Positions 17,786-26,554 of a stretch of 64,000 nt of DNA are shown here, in pieces. Source of the stretch: Paenibacillus koleovorans NBRC 103111 (lineage in GTDB: Bacteria; Bacillota; Bacilli; Paenibacillales; NBRC-103111); NCBI RefSeq assembly GCF_004000845.1, contig NZ_BIMA01000001.1:124001-188000 (forward strand), given 5' to 3'. The translations under genes and the position numbers were made by a program. The notes under the pieces are model-generated. The model had not been told where the DNA came from. It ran no database searches and was given only the letters and a program-made list of their open reading frames with translations. The stretch's first letter is position 1; each line of letters starts with the position of its first letter.

Positions 17786-18685
17786 CTACAGCAGGGAGTG
17801 AACCAAGAGCTGGGTGTATGGATGCTGGGGATCCTCCAGAATTTGGTCTGTCAGCCCTTGCTCCACGATCAGCCCCTGGCGCAGCACCATCGTCCGGTCC
17901 GACAGCATGCGGATGACGCCCAGATCGTGCGAGACGACGATCATCGCCACTTGCAGCTCGCGTTGGATGCTGCGGATCAGGTCGAGCACCTTGGCCTGAA
18001 CGGACAAGTCGAGACCGGTCGTCACCTCGTCGAGCAGCAAAAGCGGCGGATTGTTCGCCAGCGCCTTCGAAATTTGCACGCGCTGCTGCATGCCGCCGCT
18101 GAAGTTCTTCGGCGGCTCATCCATGCGCGAGAGCGGAATTTCGACCTGCTGCAGCAGCTGCGAGGCGCGCTCCCGGATACGGCCGACATGGTACTGGTCG
18201 GCGGCGAACAGCTTCTCGGCGATGTTGCCGCTGCTCGAGAAATTCATGCGCAAGCCAAGGTACGGATTCTGGTACACCATGCCCATGATGTGATTGCGGA
18301 TATAGCGCTTCTGTTGGGCCGACTTCTCGAACAAATTGGCTTCCCCATTCTCGAAGTTAGCAATCGTCATTTCGCCGGAAGTCGTCGTCTCGTCGAAGTA
18401 CAGGCACTTGACGAGCGTGCTCTTGCCGGAGCCGCTCTCGCCGACGACGCCGAGAATCTCGCCCGGGTGCAGCTCGAAGCTGAGGCTGCGGCAAGCCCAG
18501 ATGCTGCCGCAATACTTACAGCGGCTCGCCTCCCGCTCGTCGGTGGAAGGCATGCGGCAATGGTCGCAGCCGGCGCCGAATCGTTTGCTAAGTCCTCTGA
18601 CCGAGAGCAAAGGCGTCTCATGCCATATGGAGGCTGGAGCCGGAACCCCGCGCAGCAAAGGGGCAGTCTGATTTGTAATGGCCAT
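17786..18685 (-). CDS. phnK: PhnK, ABC-type ATPase with an added CxxC-CxxC insertion
   Basis: A 299-residue ABC ATPase that binds the PhnGHIJ core. Walker A GESGSGKST (82-90), signature FSGGMQQR and the C-terminal phrase EDPQHPYTQLLVHS are diagnostic of PhnK. It is longer than the E. coli protein (about 250). The additions are an N-terminal leader of about 20 residues and, between the first strand and Walker A, the segment C40-DH-C43...C56-KY-C59, which looks like a small zinc ribbon. GGAGGG is 8 nt before the ATG, and the phnJ stop is just upstream. Confidence 0.93.
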   Translation of the reverse strand: MAITNQTAPLLRGVPAPASIWHETPLLSVRGLSKRFGAGCDHCRMPSTDEREASRCKYCGSIWACRSLSFELHPGEILGVVGESGSGKSTLVKCLYFDETTTSGEMTIANFENGEANLFEKSAQQKRYIRNHIMGMVYQNPYLGLRMNFSSSGNIAEKLFAADQYHVGRIRERASQLLQQVEIPLSRMDEPPKNFSGGMQQRVQISKALANNPPLLLLDEVTTGLDLSVQAKVLDLIRSIQRELQVAMIVVSHDLGVIRMLSDRTMVLRQGLIVEQGLTDQILEDPQHPYTQLLVHSLL

Positions 18686-18688
18686 CGC

Positions 18689-19564
18689 TTACGCCCTCCC
18701 TTCCTGCTGCTTGCAATAGGCGGTATCCGAGCATTGGTAAATCGTCTGTCCGGACGCCTCATCCTGCACTTCGTCAAGGAACGTATGCGTGCTGCCGCAG
18801 CGGCGACATGCCGCGTCGTGGAACGATTCCACGCCGAACGGATAATCGTCGAATTGCAGCGGTACGACCCGCGTATACGGAGGAATCGCGTACACCTTTT
18901 TCTCCCGTCCTGCTCCGAAAAGCGTCAGGTGCTCGCTCATATGCAGCTTCTCGGTATCCCAACGCGGGATCGGGCTAGGCGCCATGATGTAGCGGTCATG
19001 CACCATCACGGGGTAATCCGCGCCAAGCGTAATGTCGCCCCACTTCACAATGCTCTCGTACAAAGTCAGCCACATCGCGCTGTAATCCATCTCCGCATGG
19101 CGGATTCGGGTCAGCTCCTCGCTCCGCTCGACCTTGCGCAGCGGCTCCGGCTGCGGCACCTGCAGCACGAGCACTTGATGCCGGGTCAGCCGCTCCTCGG
19201 GGATGCGGTGGCGCGACTGAATGATCGACGCTTCCGCCGTCGCTTCGGTCGTCGGGATGCCGCTCGTCGCCTCCACGAGCCGGCGGATGCTGACCGCGTT
19301 CACGCTGTCGTCGTTGCCCTGGTCGATCACCTTGAGGCAGTCCTCCCGGCCGAGCAGCGACAGCGTAAGCTGCAAGCCGCCCGTCCCCCAGCCGCGGCCG
19401 ATCGGCATCTCGCGGGAAGCGAAGGCGACTTGGTAACCCGGGATCGCGACTGCTTTCAGCGACTTGCGGCGAATTTCGCGTTTCGAGCCTTCATCGAGAA
19501 AGGCAAAGTTATAGTCAGCCGATTGGAAGCTTCTCCGGCTCGGCATGTTTTCCACTTGCTGCAT
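18689..19564 (-). CDS. phnJ: PhnJ, carbon-phosphorus lyase radical SAM enzyme
   Basis: The catalytic subunit of C-P lyase, which cleaves the C-P bond of ribose 1-phosphonate 5-phosphate with S-adenosylmethionine. The four Cys lie at 253, 256, 278 and 284 of this start, with the same spacing (3, 22, 6) as the cluster and active-site Cys of E. coli PhnJ; the glycine-rich phrase GRGWGTGG is near residue 57. I prefer the ATG at 19564 over the GTG at 19573 because GGAGGG is 8 nt upstream of it. The start lies inside the end of phnI (about 50 nt overlap). Confidence 0.95.
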   Translation of the reverse strand: MQQVENMPSRRSFQSADYNFAFLDEGSKREIRRKSLKAVAIPGYQVAFASREMPIGRGWGTGGLQLTLSLLGREDCLKVIDQGNDDSVNAVSIRRLVEATSGIPTTEATAEASIIQSRHRIPEERLTRHQVLVLQVPQPEPLRKVERSEELTRIRHAEMDYSAMWLTLYESIVKWGDITLGADYPVMVHDRYIMAPSPIPRWDTEKLHMSEHLTLFGAGREKKVYAIPPYTRVVPLQFDDYPFGVESFHDAACRRCGSTHTFLDEVQDEASGQTIYQCSDTAYCKQQEGRA

Positions 19565-20720
19565 GCGGCTCACCCTCCTCCTTGGACATCGATTGGGTCT
19601 TCCGATCGGCGTTCTCCTGCTGCCGGCCCTTCACTTTGCGGATTTGATCCAACGAGGATTGGAACGTAATGTAGTGCGGCAGCTTCAGGTGGGACACAAA
19701 GCCGCTCGACTCGACGGAATCGATATGCGTCAGCACGAATTCTTCATCTTGCGCAGGCGCCGTGCCTGCCGTCTCCAGGCTGCGCTCGAGAATCGCCATC
19801 GAAATGCCCTTCAGCTCGTTTTGTCCGAAACAAAGCCCGTAGCCCAGCAAAAATTGTACTTCTCCCGACGCGGTGTCCTGCTTGAACGAATTGATCGTTT
19901 CGACTTCGGTCAGCATAATTTCGCCGATATAGACGCTTTCTTGCTCTTCTTCCGATCCGCCGTACGGGTATGGAATGCTGACGGCGGAATAGCCGACCCG
20001 CAGCTCGCCGATCGTCGGATGCACGATGCCGTAGCCGCGCATGCTGCTGTACGCCAGCGCCGTCATCGCCCCGGTCTCGCCGCGGGCGAGCGATTGCAGC
20101 CGGGCCGCGCGCGTCGAAGGCTTCGTGAGTTTCTGCCGCGTGATGTCGAACGGCTCCTCATCCGCAGCCGAACCCGACTTCACGGCCATCAACCCTTGCT
20201 CACGCAGCAAATCGGCGACCTTGCGCAGCGTCAAGCTTTGCGGCTCCCACTGCAGCTCGGCGCTGCGATCCGCCATGTATTCCTCTACGAACGCCGCCAA
20301 ATCCCGATCATCTTCGGTACGGAGCGAGAAGTTCAGCATGCGGTGGGTGTAGTCATAGGTCGGGCCGAGAATTTGGCCGCCGGGTACGTCGCGGAACGAC
20401 GACGAGATGCGGCGGATAACCCGCATTTCGCCCGGCTCGACCGTCAGCGAATAATGATTGCGCGGCAGCGTCGAGCGGTAAGCCCGCAGCAGAAAGGCGG
20501 CCTCAGCGGGATCGCCTTCGGCCTGCTTCAAGGCGATCGCCGCATACTCCGGCGCGTACAAGCCGCCTTCGCCCATGACGCGGTCGATCAGAAACCGCAG
20601 TTGCTTCTCAATCAGGCTAATGTCGATGCTATGTTCTGAGCCTTGCAAGCGGTACAGGTGATTCAGTCGATTCGCTTCCGCGATCGCTTCCTGTCCGCCC
20701 GTAACGGCAACGTATGCCAT
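19515..20720 (-). CDS. phnI: PhnI, C-P lyase core/nucleosidase subunit
   Basis: About 401 residues. The N-terminus MAYVAVTGGQEAI is the usual PhnI start. PhnI with G, H and L forms the ribose 1-phosphonate 5-triphosphate from ATP or GTP and phosphonate. The ATG at 20720 was chosen because it matches the family start and lies 1 nt after the phnH stop; a GTG at 20729 would overlap phnH. GAAAGGAG lies 12 nt before the ATG. The C-terminal 30 residues are charged and low in complexity and overlap phnJ. Confidence 0.94.
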   Translation of the reverse strand: MAYVAVTGGQEAIAEANRLNHLYRLQGSEHSIDISLIEKQLRFLIDRVMGEGGLYAPEYAAIALKQAEGDPAEAAFLLRAYRSTLPRNHYSLTVEPGEMRVIRRISSSFRDVPGGQILGPTYDYTHRMLNFSLRTEDDRDLAAFVEEYMADRSAELQWEPQSLTLRKVADLLREQGLMAVKSGSAADEEPFDITRQKLTKPSTRAARLQSLARGETGAMTALAYSSMRGYGIVHPTIGELRVGYSAVSIPYPYGGSEEEQESVYIGEIMLTEVETINSFKQDTASGEVQFLLGYGLCFGQNELKGISMAILERSLETAGTAPAQDEEFVLTHIDSVESSGFVSHLKLPHYITFQSSLDQIRKVKGRQQENADRKTQSMSKEEGEPHAASGKHAEPEKLPIG

Positions 20721-20721
20721 G

Positions 20722-21456
20722 TCAGCCACACACTCCTTTCACAACCGACGTTCTGGGCAAGGCGACCACTTTCCCATCCGTCGTGAACAGCACCATATCG
20801 ACGCCCATCGGATATTCCGCATTGACGCGGGCACGCTCCTCGAGCCATACAGCCGACAGCCCCTTCACGCACAGGCAGCGCTCGTCGAACACTCCGGGGC
20901 CACTGATCATCCAGCAGTCCAGGCCGCTGCCGCGATCGCAGTCTGACTCGCAGCAGCCGCTGCCGGACGATGCTCCTGCCTCTGCTCCTGCCTCTGCCTC
21001 TGCTTCCGTTTCTACTTCCTCTCCCCCCGCCGACGCCAGTTCCTCCACCAGCACGAACAGCGTGGCGCCGTCCTCCGGTCGAATGAGCGACCCCCGCTTT
21101 ACAGCGCCCATCAGCTGGCGGATCCGTTCCTCGCTTTCGCTCCCGCTGACGAAGAGGTACTCGGCCTGCGAGACGGATTGGATCCGGCTGAACATTTGGC
21201 GGCGAATGTGCTCCTCCAGCTCCGCCTTGCCCGGCCCCAGCTTCAGCTCAACCGCGAAGCCCACTTCCCCGTCGAGCAAAGTCCACGCCAGACACGCGAT
21301 CATGGCAGGCAGCGGCGAGTCGGCCGGCAGCTTCGACGACGCCTTCTCCAGGCTGCTGATCTCCCCGGGACGGGACATCGCCTCCAGCAGCTGGCGGTAA
21401 ATAAACTGCGTATCATGAACCCGATCGAATGTCGGCAGCTCTTTAACGTTTGGCAT
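20722..21456 (-). CDS. phnH: PhnH, C-P lyase core subunit with low-complexity insertion
   Basis: A 244-residue PhnH. The start region DRVHDTQFIYRQLLEAMSRPG and the end GPGV...YPMGVDMVLF...ALPRTS are typical. Between them residues 142-181 form an Ala/Glu repeat followed by a Cys-rich patch (Cys168, 169, 173, 181) encoded by near-hexanucleotide repeats at 20914-21033. E. coli PhnH is about 194 residues, so this insertion explains most of the extra length. It overlaps the end of phnG by 14 nt, with GGAGG 6 nt before the ATG. Confidence 0.92.
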   Translation of the reverse strand: MPNVKELPTFDRVHDTQFIYRQLLEAMSRPGEISSLEKASSKLPADSPLPAMIACLAWTLLDGEVGFAVELKLGPGKAELEEHIRRQMFSRIQSVSQAEYLFVSGSESEERIRQLMGAVKRGSLIRPEDGATLFVLVEELASAGGEEVETEAEAEAGAEAGASSGSGCCESDCDRGSGLDCWMISGPGVFDERCLCVKGLSAVWLEERARVNAEYPMGVDMVLFTTDGKVVALPRTSVVKGVCG

Positions 21457-21880
21457 TGTATTCCTCCATCGTGTCGAAGTTCACCTTCGTGTTCAGCGAC
21501 TGCGTATAGACGCGGCGATGAACGGCGGCAATGCGCTGCTCTTCCGCCAGCAGCTCCGCATACCAAGCTTCCGATTCCGGCAGCTTCGCCTGAAAAGCCC
21601 CGTCCACGACGGCCAGCTGATAAGCCCGCTCCGGCTCTTCCCCCATCAGCACGCCGAAGCCGTACACGCCGCCGATCGAGATTGTGCATTCGGTCACCAG
21701 CACCTCGCCGAGATAAAAAGGCTTTTGCGACACGGAATCGTTCGCCTTCGTCATCACGAGGCTTTTCTCCGGCGGTCTGACTTCCTCCACCTCGTAGCGC
21801 TCTTCAATCTGCCTGCACAGCCGCTCCAGCAAAGCGCGGTCCCCCTCGATCAGAATGCGGGAAATTTGCCATTTCTTCAT
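21443..21880 (-). CDS. phnG: PhnG, C-P lyase core subunit
   Basis: A 145-residue protein of normal PhnG length. The opening phrase WQISRILIEGD and the central phrase GEVLVTECTISIGGVYGFGVLMGE are typical. PhnG is part of the PhnGHIJ core complex in the cytoplasm. GGAGGG is 10 nt before the ATG, and the second phnE gene ends 5 nt upstream. Confidence 0.93.
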   Translation of the reverse strand: MKKWQISRILIEGDRALLERLCRQIEERYEVEEVRPPEKSLVMTKANDSVSQKPFYLGEVLVTECTISIGGVYGFGVLMGEEPERAYQLAVVDGAFQAKLPESEAWYAELLAEEQRIAAVHRRVYTQSLNTKVNFDTMEEYNAKR

Positions 21881-21885
21881 CGTTG

Positions 21886-22728
21886 TCAGGCCCTCCTTCG
21901 GATTTTGGACTTCAACCGGTTGCTGAAAAACTCGACGCTGAACACCATGAGAAAAATAAGGATGCCCACGAACCCGACCGTGTCGAACTCATACGCGCGC
22001 ATCGCATTCGATATTTCCCAGCCGATCCCCCCGGCCCCCACCGCACCGAGAATGACGGATTCGCCAATATCAATTTCCAGCCGGAAGACGCTCCACGCCA
22101 GAAAAGAAGTGATCACGTTCGGCAGCACGCCTTGCGCCATAATCTGAATCCAGCTCGCCCCGGTCGCCCGCATCGCCTCGAGTGCGCCTTCCTCCACCTC
22201 CTCGATCGATTGCGAGAACACCTTCACAAGCATGCCGACGGCATGGACCGCGATGGCCAGAATGCCCGGGAACGGACCAAGCCCGACTGCCACGATGAAC
22301 ACCAGCGCCCACACAAGCGTCGGCACCGCGCGCAGGAACGAGGCGAAGCCCTTGATCAGCCAGGAAAGCCTAGGCGACACATTGCGTGCGGCCAGAAACG
22401 AAAGCACGAAGGCGATCGCCACCGACAGCACCGTTCCGACAAGCGCCACCTGCAGGGTGACGAGCCCCGAGGCCAGAATACCTTTCCAATCGGACCAATT
22501 TGGTGGAAACATTTTGGCGAAAGACCCGATAAATTTCAACGTGCCTTGATAAATGCGGTAATAATCGAAATTCAGCTGAATGAGGCAGAAGACGAAAAAC
22601 AACGCGCCGAACGCGGCCGCTCCGACGAGCACCGGGTCCTTCCTCGGCTTCGGCGGAAAACCGCTGCTGATCGGCTGCCCGCCGCGTCCCGCCAGCTTGC
22701 CCGCGGTCTGGGTCCATTCCGAGCTCAT
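21886..22728 (-). CDS. phnE: PhnE, phosphonate ABC transporter permease (second copy)
   Basis: A 280-residue membrane permease with about six hydrophobic segments and the ATPase-docking loop EVEEGALEAMRATGASW. It overlaps the stop of the first permease gene as ATGA. Two PhnE-like permeases with one PhnC and one PhnD is a common arrangement in Gram-positive phn loci. It imports phosphonates across the cytoplasmic membrane. Confidence 0.93.
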   Translation of the reverse strand: MSSEWTQTAGKLAGRGGQPISSGFPPKPRKDPVLVGAAAFGALFFVFCLIQLNFDYYRIYQGTLKFIGSFAKMFPPNWSDWKGILASGLVTLQVALVGTVLSVAIAFVLSFLAARNVSPRLSWLIKGFASFLRAVPTLVWALVFIVAVGLGPFPGILAIAVHAVGMLVKVFSQSIEEVEEGALEAMRATGASWIQIMAQGVLPNVITSFLAWSVFRLEIDIGESVILGAVGAGGIGWEISNAMRAYEFDTVGFVGILIFLMVFSVEFFSNRLKSKIRRRA

Positions 22729-23513
22729 AGAATTCGCTCCCTAATTTTACTTGTCGTCCATTCCGTGACGAAGATGATGACGATGACCATCAGGATCGCC
22801 AGGCTCACTTCCTTGTATTGGAACAGCTTGATCCCTTTCTGGATCGCAAAGCCGAGTCCGCCGCCGCCGACCATCCCGATAATCGTGGACGCCCGGATGT
22901 TCAGCTCCAGCTTGTACAGCGACCAGCCGATGAAACCCGGCATAAATTGCGGCATGACTGCCTGGCCAAGCACTTGCATCGTAGAGGCTCCGGTCGCGCG
23001 GATCGCCTCCACCTGCTTCATGTCGATCTCCTCCAGTACTTCCGCATAGGCGCGGGTTAACGTCCCGATCGAGGTGATGATGAGCGCCATACAGCCAACC
23101 GTTGTACCGAGGCCGTAGGCGAAGACGAGCAGGATCGCCCAGATCAGCGTCGGGATGTTGCGCATGACGGAGCAGAACGCCCGAACGGCGACCTGCACCA
23201 GTCGATGCGGCGAAGTCGTGCCGGCCGCCAGGAAGGCTAGCAGCATGGACAGGAAAGCACCCACCACCATCGCCACGAAGCTGATGTAGATCGTATCCAG
23301 GGCCGGGCCGATGAGATTGCCGATCGTTGTGAAATCCGGAGGGAGGAAATCGAACAAGATGAAGCGAACGATCTCGCTCCCTCCTTCCGACAGAGCGCCG
23401 ATGGAGAAGTTCGTCTCGACGGCCGACCATACAGTTAGAGCCAGTATGCAGGCGGCTATGGTCCACGCTTGCAGCTTCTTGCGCTGCTGCAGCTCCTTCA
23501 ACCGATCTTCCAT
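22725..23513 (-). CDS. phnE: PhnE, phosphonate ABC transporter permease (first copy)
   Basis: A 262-residue permease related to its downstream partner. The docking loop is EEIDMKQVEAIRATGAS. A charged N-terminus (EDRLKELQQRKKL) precedes the first membrane segment. The ribosome site GAGGAG is 12 nt before the ATG. It lies 24 nt after phnC and is coupled by ATGA overlap to the second phnE. Confidence 0.93.
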   Translation of the reverse strand: MEDRLKELQQRKKLQAWTIAACILALTVWSAVETNFSIGALSEGGSEIVRFILFDFLPPDFTTIGNLIGPALDTIYISFVAMVVGAFLSMLLAFLAAGTTSPHRLVQVAVRAFCSVMRNIPTLIWAILLVFAYGLGTTVGCMALIITSIGTLTRAYAEVLEEIDMKQVEAIRATGASTMQVLGQAVMPQFMPGFIGWSLYKLELNIRASTIIGMVGGGGLGFAIQKGIKLFQYKEVSLAILMVIVIIFVTEWTTSKIRERIL

Positions 23514-23537
23514 TGCTTTTCGCAGCTCCTCGTCACT

Positions 23538-24281
23538 CTATTTCTGATAAATGTGCTGAATGGCTTGCTCGGTCAATTGCTCCGGCTTCCCGTCGAACGC
23601 GACGCTGCCTTTGTGGATGCCGATGATGCGGGTAGCGTATTTCTTGGCCACTTCGACCTGATGCAGGTTCACGACGCAGGTGATGCCATCTTCCCGGCAA
23701 ATCGTGTACAAGTGGCTCATGATCGTCTCCGATGTGACCGGGTCCAGGCTGGCGATCGGTTCATCGGCGAGGATTAGCTGGGGCTGCTGCGACAGCGCCC
23801 GTGCGATACCGACCCGCTGCTGCTGTCCGCCGCTTAGCTCGTCGGCACGCTTGTAGATTTGCTGGTCCAGGCCGAGCCGGTGGAGAATCCGTTTCGCTTC
23901 CTCGATGTCCTTTTTGGCAAACAGACCGAGCGTTCCCGTCACGGCATTCATATACCCGAGCCGACCGTGCAGCACGTTGCGCAGCACCGACACCCGTTCG
24001 ATCAGGTTGAAGCTTTGGAAAATCATCCCGACCTCACGACGCAGCCGCCGCACTTGCCGCTGGTTCGCCCGGGTGGCGTCCATGCTGTTGAAGAGGACCG
24101 TGCCGTCCGAAGGCTGGACAAGTCGGTTGATGCAGCGCAGCAGTGTGCTCTTGCCCGCGCCGCTCGAGCCGATGATGACGACGAATTCGCCGCGGTTCAC
24201 TTGGAGATTGACGTCTTTTAGTGCGGTCGTGCCGTCGCTGTACACTTTTTTCAAGTTGCGAATTTCGAGTAATGCCGCCAT
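23538..24281 (-). CDS. phnC: PhnC, phosphonate ABC transporter ATPase
   Basis: A 247-residue ATPase. Walker A GSSGAGKST, the phrase VGMIFQSFNLIERVSVLRNVLHGRLGY (split across the Q-loop) and signature LSGGQQQRVGIARAL are typical of PhnC. The ATG at 24281 was chosen because GGGAGG is 7 nt upstream; seven upstream codons are open but contain that site. It follows phnD by 24 nt. Confidence 0.94.
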   Translation of the reverse strand: MAALLEIRNLKKVYSDGTTALKDVNLQVNRGEFVVIIGSSGAGKSTLLRCINRLVQPSDGTVLFNSMDATRANQRQVRRLRREVGMIFQSFNLIERVSVLRNVLHGRLGYMNAVTGTLGLFAKKDIEEAKRILHRLGLDQQIYKRADELSGGQQQRVGIARALSQQPQLILADEPIASLDPVTSETIMSHLYTICREDGITCVVNLHQVEVAKKYATRIIGIHKGSVAFDGKPEQLTEQAIQHIYQK

Positions 24282-24305
24282 GTGCCGCCCTCCCGCTCTC
24301 ATTAC

Positions 24306-25292
24306 TTATTTCAGCATTTGCTCCGGAGTCATGTTGAGCGCTTTCGCCGTATCCCGCACGATTTGGTAGTCTTTGTCCTCAATCGGGAAAAAGCGCTGCG
24401 TCCCGTTGGCGAAAAATCCGGCCTCGACTCCGCTGTGATTGTGGTACTCGAACATGAACGCCTTGACCTTCTCCACCAGTTCGGCCGGCAAGTCTTTGCG
24501 GTACGCGTATGGGCTTGTAGGAATCGGGTCGGATGTAGCTAAGATACGATAATCGGATGCTTTCACGAGACCGGCGTCGACGACCTTCTTGATGCATGTG
24601 TCGCACACGCCCGCTCCGTCCGCCGCTTTGTTAGCGATGGCCAGAATCGACTTGTCGTGGCCGCCGGAGAACGAGACGTTGGAGAAAAACGATTCGATCG
24701 CTTCATTCTTCACACCTAGCTTGTTGATGAACATGGCGCGCGGGAACAAGTGGCCGGATGTGGAAGCCGGGTCGGCGAACAGGAATGTTTTGCCCTTCAG
24801 ATCGGCCATCGTCTGCGCCTTGGAGTCGGTCGGGACGACAATCATGCTATGGTAGAAGGCGGCTTCCTTGCTCGTAGCCTTGACGGCGAACGGAACTGCG
24901 CCGCTGCGCTCGGAGGCAATGATGTAAGCAAAAGGACCGAACGATGCGATGTCGATCTTCTTCGTGCGCATCGCTTCAATAACAGCGGTGTAGTCATCGC
25001 CTACGAACAGCTCGGTCTTGATGCCGAGGGCGGCGCCGAGGTCTTGCACGAATTTCTTGTTGCCGCGGGACAGTTTTCCTTCCTCCTCACCGGGCAGGAC
25101 ACCGATGCGGAGCACGTCCGGCATTTCGGACTTCGTGGCCTTTGCAGTCGGTTGAGCGCCGTTTACTTGCTGGCCGTCTTGGTTGGATTTCTCGCCGCAT
25201 GCCGCCGCCGCGATGAGGATGAGCAAAGCGGCTAGGATGAGGGGCAGTCTCTGCTTGCGCTTCAAGGATTCCAATAAACGTTTCACGAACAT
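24306..25292 (-). CDS. phnD: PhnD, phosphonate-binding lipoprotein
   Basis: A 328-residue periplasmic-type binding protein. The lipobox LIAAAAC places the lipidated Cys at 32, followed by a Gln/Asn-rich tether. The binding-protein body shows LRIGVLPGEE, DIASFGPFAYI and FADPASTSGHLFPRAMF, all typical of PhnD. The ATG at 25292 has GGAGGG 8 nt upstream; the 14 open codons before it are not used. It delivers phosphonates to the two PhnE permeases. Confidence 0.94.
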   Translation of the reverse strand: MFVKRLLESLKRKQRLPLILAALLILIAAAACGEKSNQDGQQVNGAQPTAKATKSEMPDVLRIGVLPGEEEGKLSRGNKKFVQDLGAALGIKTELFVGDDYTAVIEAMRTKKIDIASFGPFAYIIASERSGAVPFAVKATSKEAAFYHSMIVVPTDSKAQTMADLKGKTFLFADPASTSGHLFPRAMFINKLGVKNEAIESFFSNVSFSGGHDKSILAIANKAADGAGVCDTCIKKVVDAGLVKASDYRILATSDPIPTSPYAYRKDLPAELVEKVKAFMFEYHNHSGVEAGFFANGTQRFFPIEDKDYQIVRDTAKALNMTPEQMLK

Positions 25293-25314
25293 GTTCGATT
25301 CCCTCCAGGAACGG

Positions 25315-26064
25315 TTAGATATGATTCGGTTCAAATTGGATCGATACCCGGCACAAGTCGCCGCGGTATTTGGCCGATGTGTACTCGACCAGTTGATGGT
25401 CGTCGTCGCGCATTAAGCTTTCGATATGCAGCAGGTTCGTGTTGGCGGAAATGTGCAGGTGGCTCGCTTCCATCGCCGTGGGGTACGTGGCTTGGAACGT
25501 CGACCAGATGCGGTGGAGCTTGACGCCGTACATTTGCTCAAGCATCGCGTAGAGCGAGCCGAGCGCCGCCGTATGCTGCAGCAAGCCGGGGAAACGCTTG
25601 ACGGGCAGCCAAGTGACGTTCCAAGTAAGCGGCACGCTGTCGGCGAAGCGAAGAATTTCGAGCCGGTACACTTCCTCGTCCGTGCTGAGTTGGAGCGCCT
25701 TGGCTACCGTTTCCGGAGCGGGCAGCTGCTCTTGGCGGAGCAGCTTCGCCAGCGGGGTGCAGCCGAGGTGGGCGATGACGTTCGAGTAGCGGGTGCTGGG
25801 CGTGATTGTATATTGAATGTCAAGCGGTTTCTCGCATACAAAATGACCTTTGCCTTGGTTGGAACGGATGACGCCGGTGTGCAGCAAAATGTTCAGCGCT
25901 TGGCGGATCGTGTAGCGGTTTTCCCGGAATCGGCCGCAAAGCTGGGCTTCTGACGGCAGCCGGTCGTCCAGGCGGTACATGCCTTCTTCGATTTCGGATT
26001 GAATGATATCGGCGATTTCCAGATAACGGGGAGTGGCGCGCCTCGATGTGGACTCCCGTATCAT
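25315..26064 (-). CDS. phnF: PhnF-like GntR/UTRA transcription regulator
   Basis: A 249-residue regulator with an N-terminal GntR winged helix (YLEIADIIQSEIEEG...LPSEAQL...TIRQALNIL, residues about 12-75) and a C-terminal UTRA effector domain. The ATG at 26064 has GGAGGTGA upstream; 13 open codons before it are not used. It lies 22 nt before phnD in the same direction, so it probably controls its own unit. PhnF proteins are known repressors of phosphonate genes; the effector here is unknown. Confidence 0.9.
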   Translation of the reverse strand: MIRESTSRRATPRYLEIADIIQSEIEEGMYRLDDRLPSEAQLCGRFRENRYTIRQALNILLHTGVIRSNQGKGHFVCEKPLDIQYTITPSTRYSNVIAHLGCTPLAKLLRQEQLPAPETVAKALQLSTDEEVYRLEILRFADSVPLTWNVTWLPVKRFPGLLQHTAALGSLYAMLEQMYGVKLHRIWSTFQATYPTAMEASHLHISANTNLLHIESLMRDDDHQLVEYTSAKYRGDLCRVSIQFEPNHI

Positions 26065-26130
26065 GTTTGGGTTCACCTCCGTTCCTCGTTTCGTCCTTGC
26101 CACAACCGTAACTTGTCGACATCAGCGCAG

Positions 26131-26169
26131 TGTTATCCTTATATAGAAATCGTGTAAATATAATTGGAA
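26131..26169 (-). promoter_or_regulatory. Possible PhoP box upstream of phnF
   Basis: Reading the minus strand, TTCCAA, TTTACA, TCTATA and ATAACA occur at exact 11-nt intervals. They match the PhoP repeat TT(A/C/T)A(C/T)A at 4, 6, 5 and 5 positions of six. No good -10 box follows at the expected distance, so this site is less sure than the one at 27630-27683. Confidence 0.4.
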
Positions 26170-26335
26170 ATGTTCTAGATTGCGAGAGGCGGTAGATAGA
26201 GGCGATTACAGTACTGGCGGGGGTGTAGGAGGTGCGGAAGTGCGAGGGCATGGGGGTTGGAAAAGACTCGTTCTGCTACAAATCGTCGCTCGTGCTGGTG
26301 GGGGTTGGTGGAGAGTTGTTACTCGAAACGGACTC

Positions 26336-26377
26336 ATTGTGCTGAGATCGGCGCTCGGACGGGAAGTTGTTACTCAA
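26336..26377. repeat. Dispersed 42-bp intergenic repeat, copy B
   Basis: Matches 13900-13941 at 38 of 42 positions (core ATCGGCGCTCGGACGGG). Its tail GTTGTTACTC also occurs just upstream at about 26326, so the unit seems partly duplicated here. Confidence 0.8.
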
Positions 26378-26500
26378 GTAGACCAAATATATCCCTACTT
26401 AGTCCGCTGCCAACCGCTCTACCCACCAAATGGAACAAATATTCCCCTACTTCGCCCGCCAGCGCCTGCTTTCTCCACCAAGTAGACCAAATTTCCCTCA
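26378..26500. repeat. Short repeats with AAGTAGACCAAAT core
   Basis: AAGTAGACCAAAT occurs twice (about 26376 and 26479), and a diverged CAAATGGAACAAATATTCCC copy lies between them. The stretch from phnF to the hexapeptide gene (26065-26947) has no gene that I can support; its short frames are translations of repeats. Confidence 0.6.
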
Positions 26501-26554
26501 CCTACCCCACCTAACCCGCCGCCAACCGCTCCACCCTCTTCCGTCCTCTACGAT

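Noticed and set aside
26180-26514. Open frames upstream of phnF
   Set aside because: They translate the short dispersed repeats and have no start signals or family motifs.
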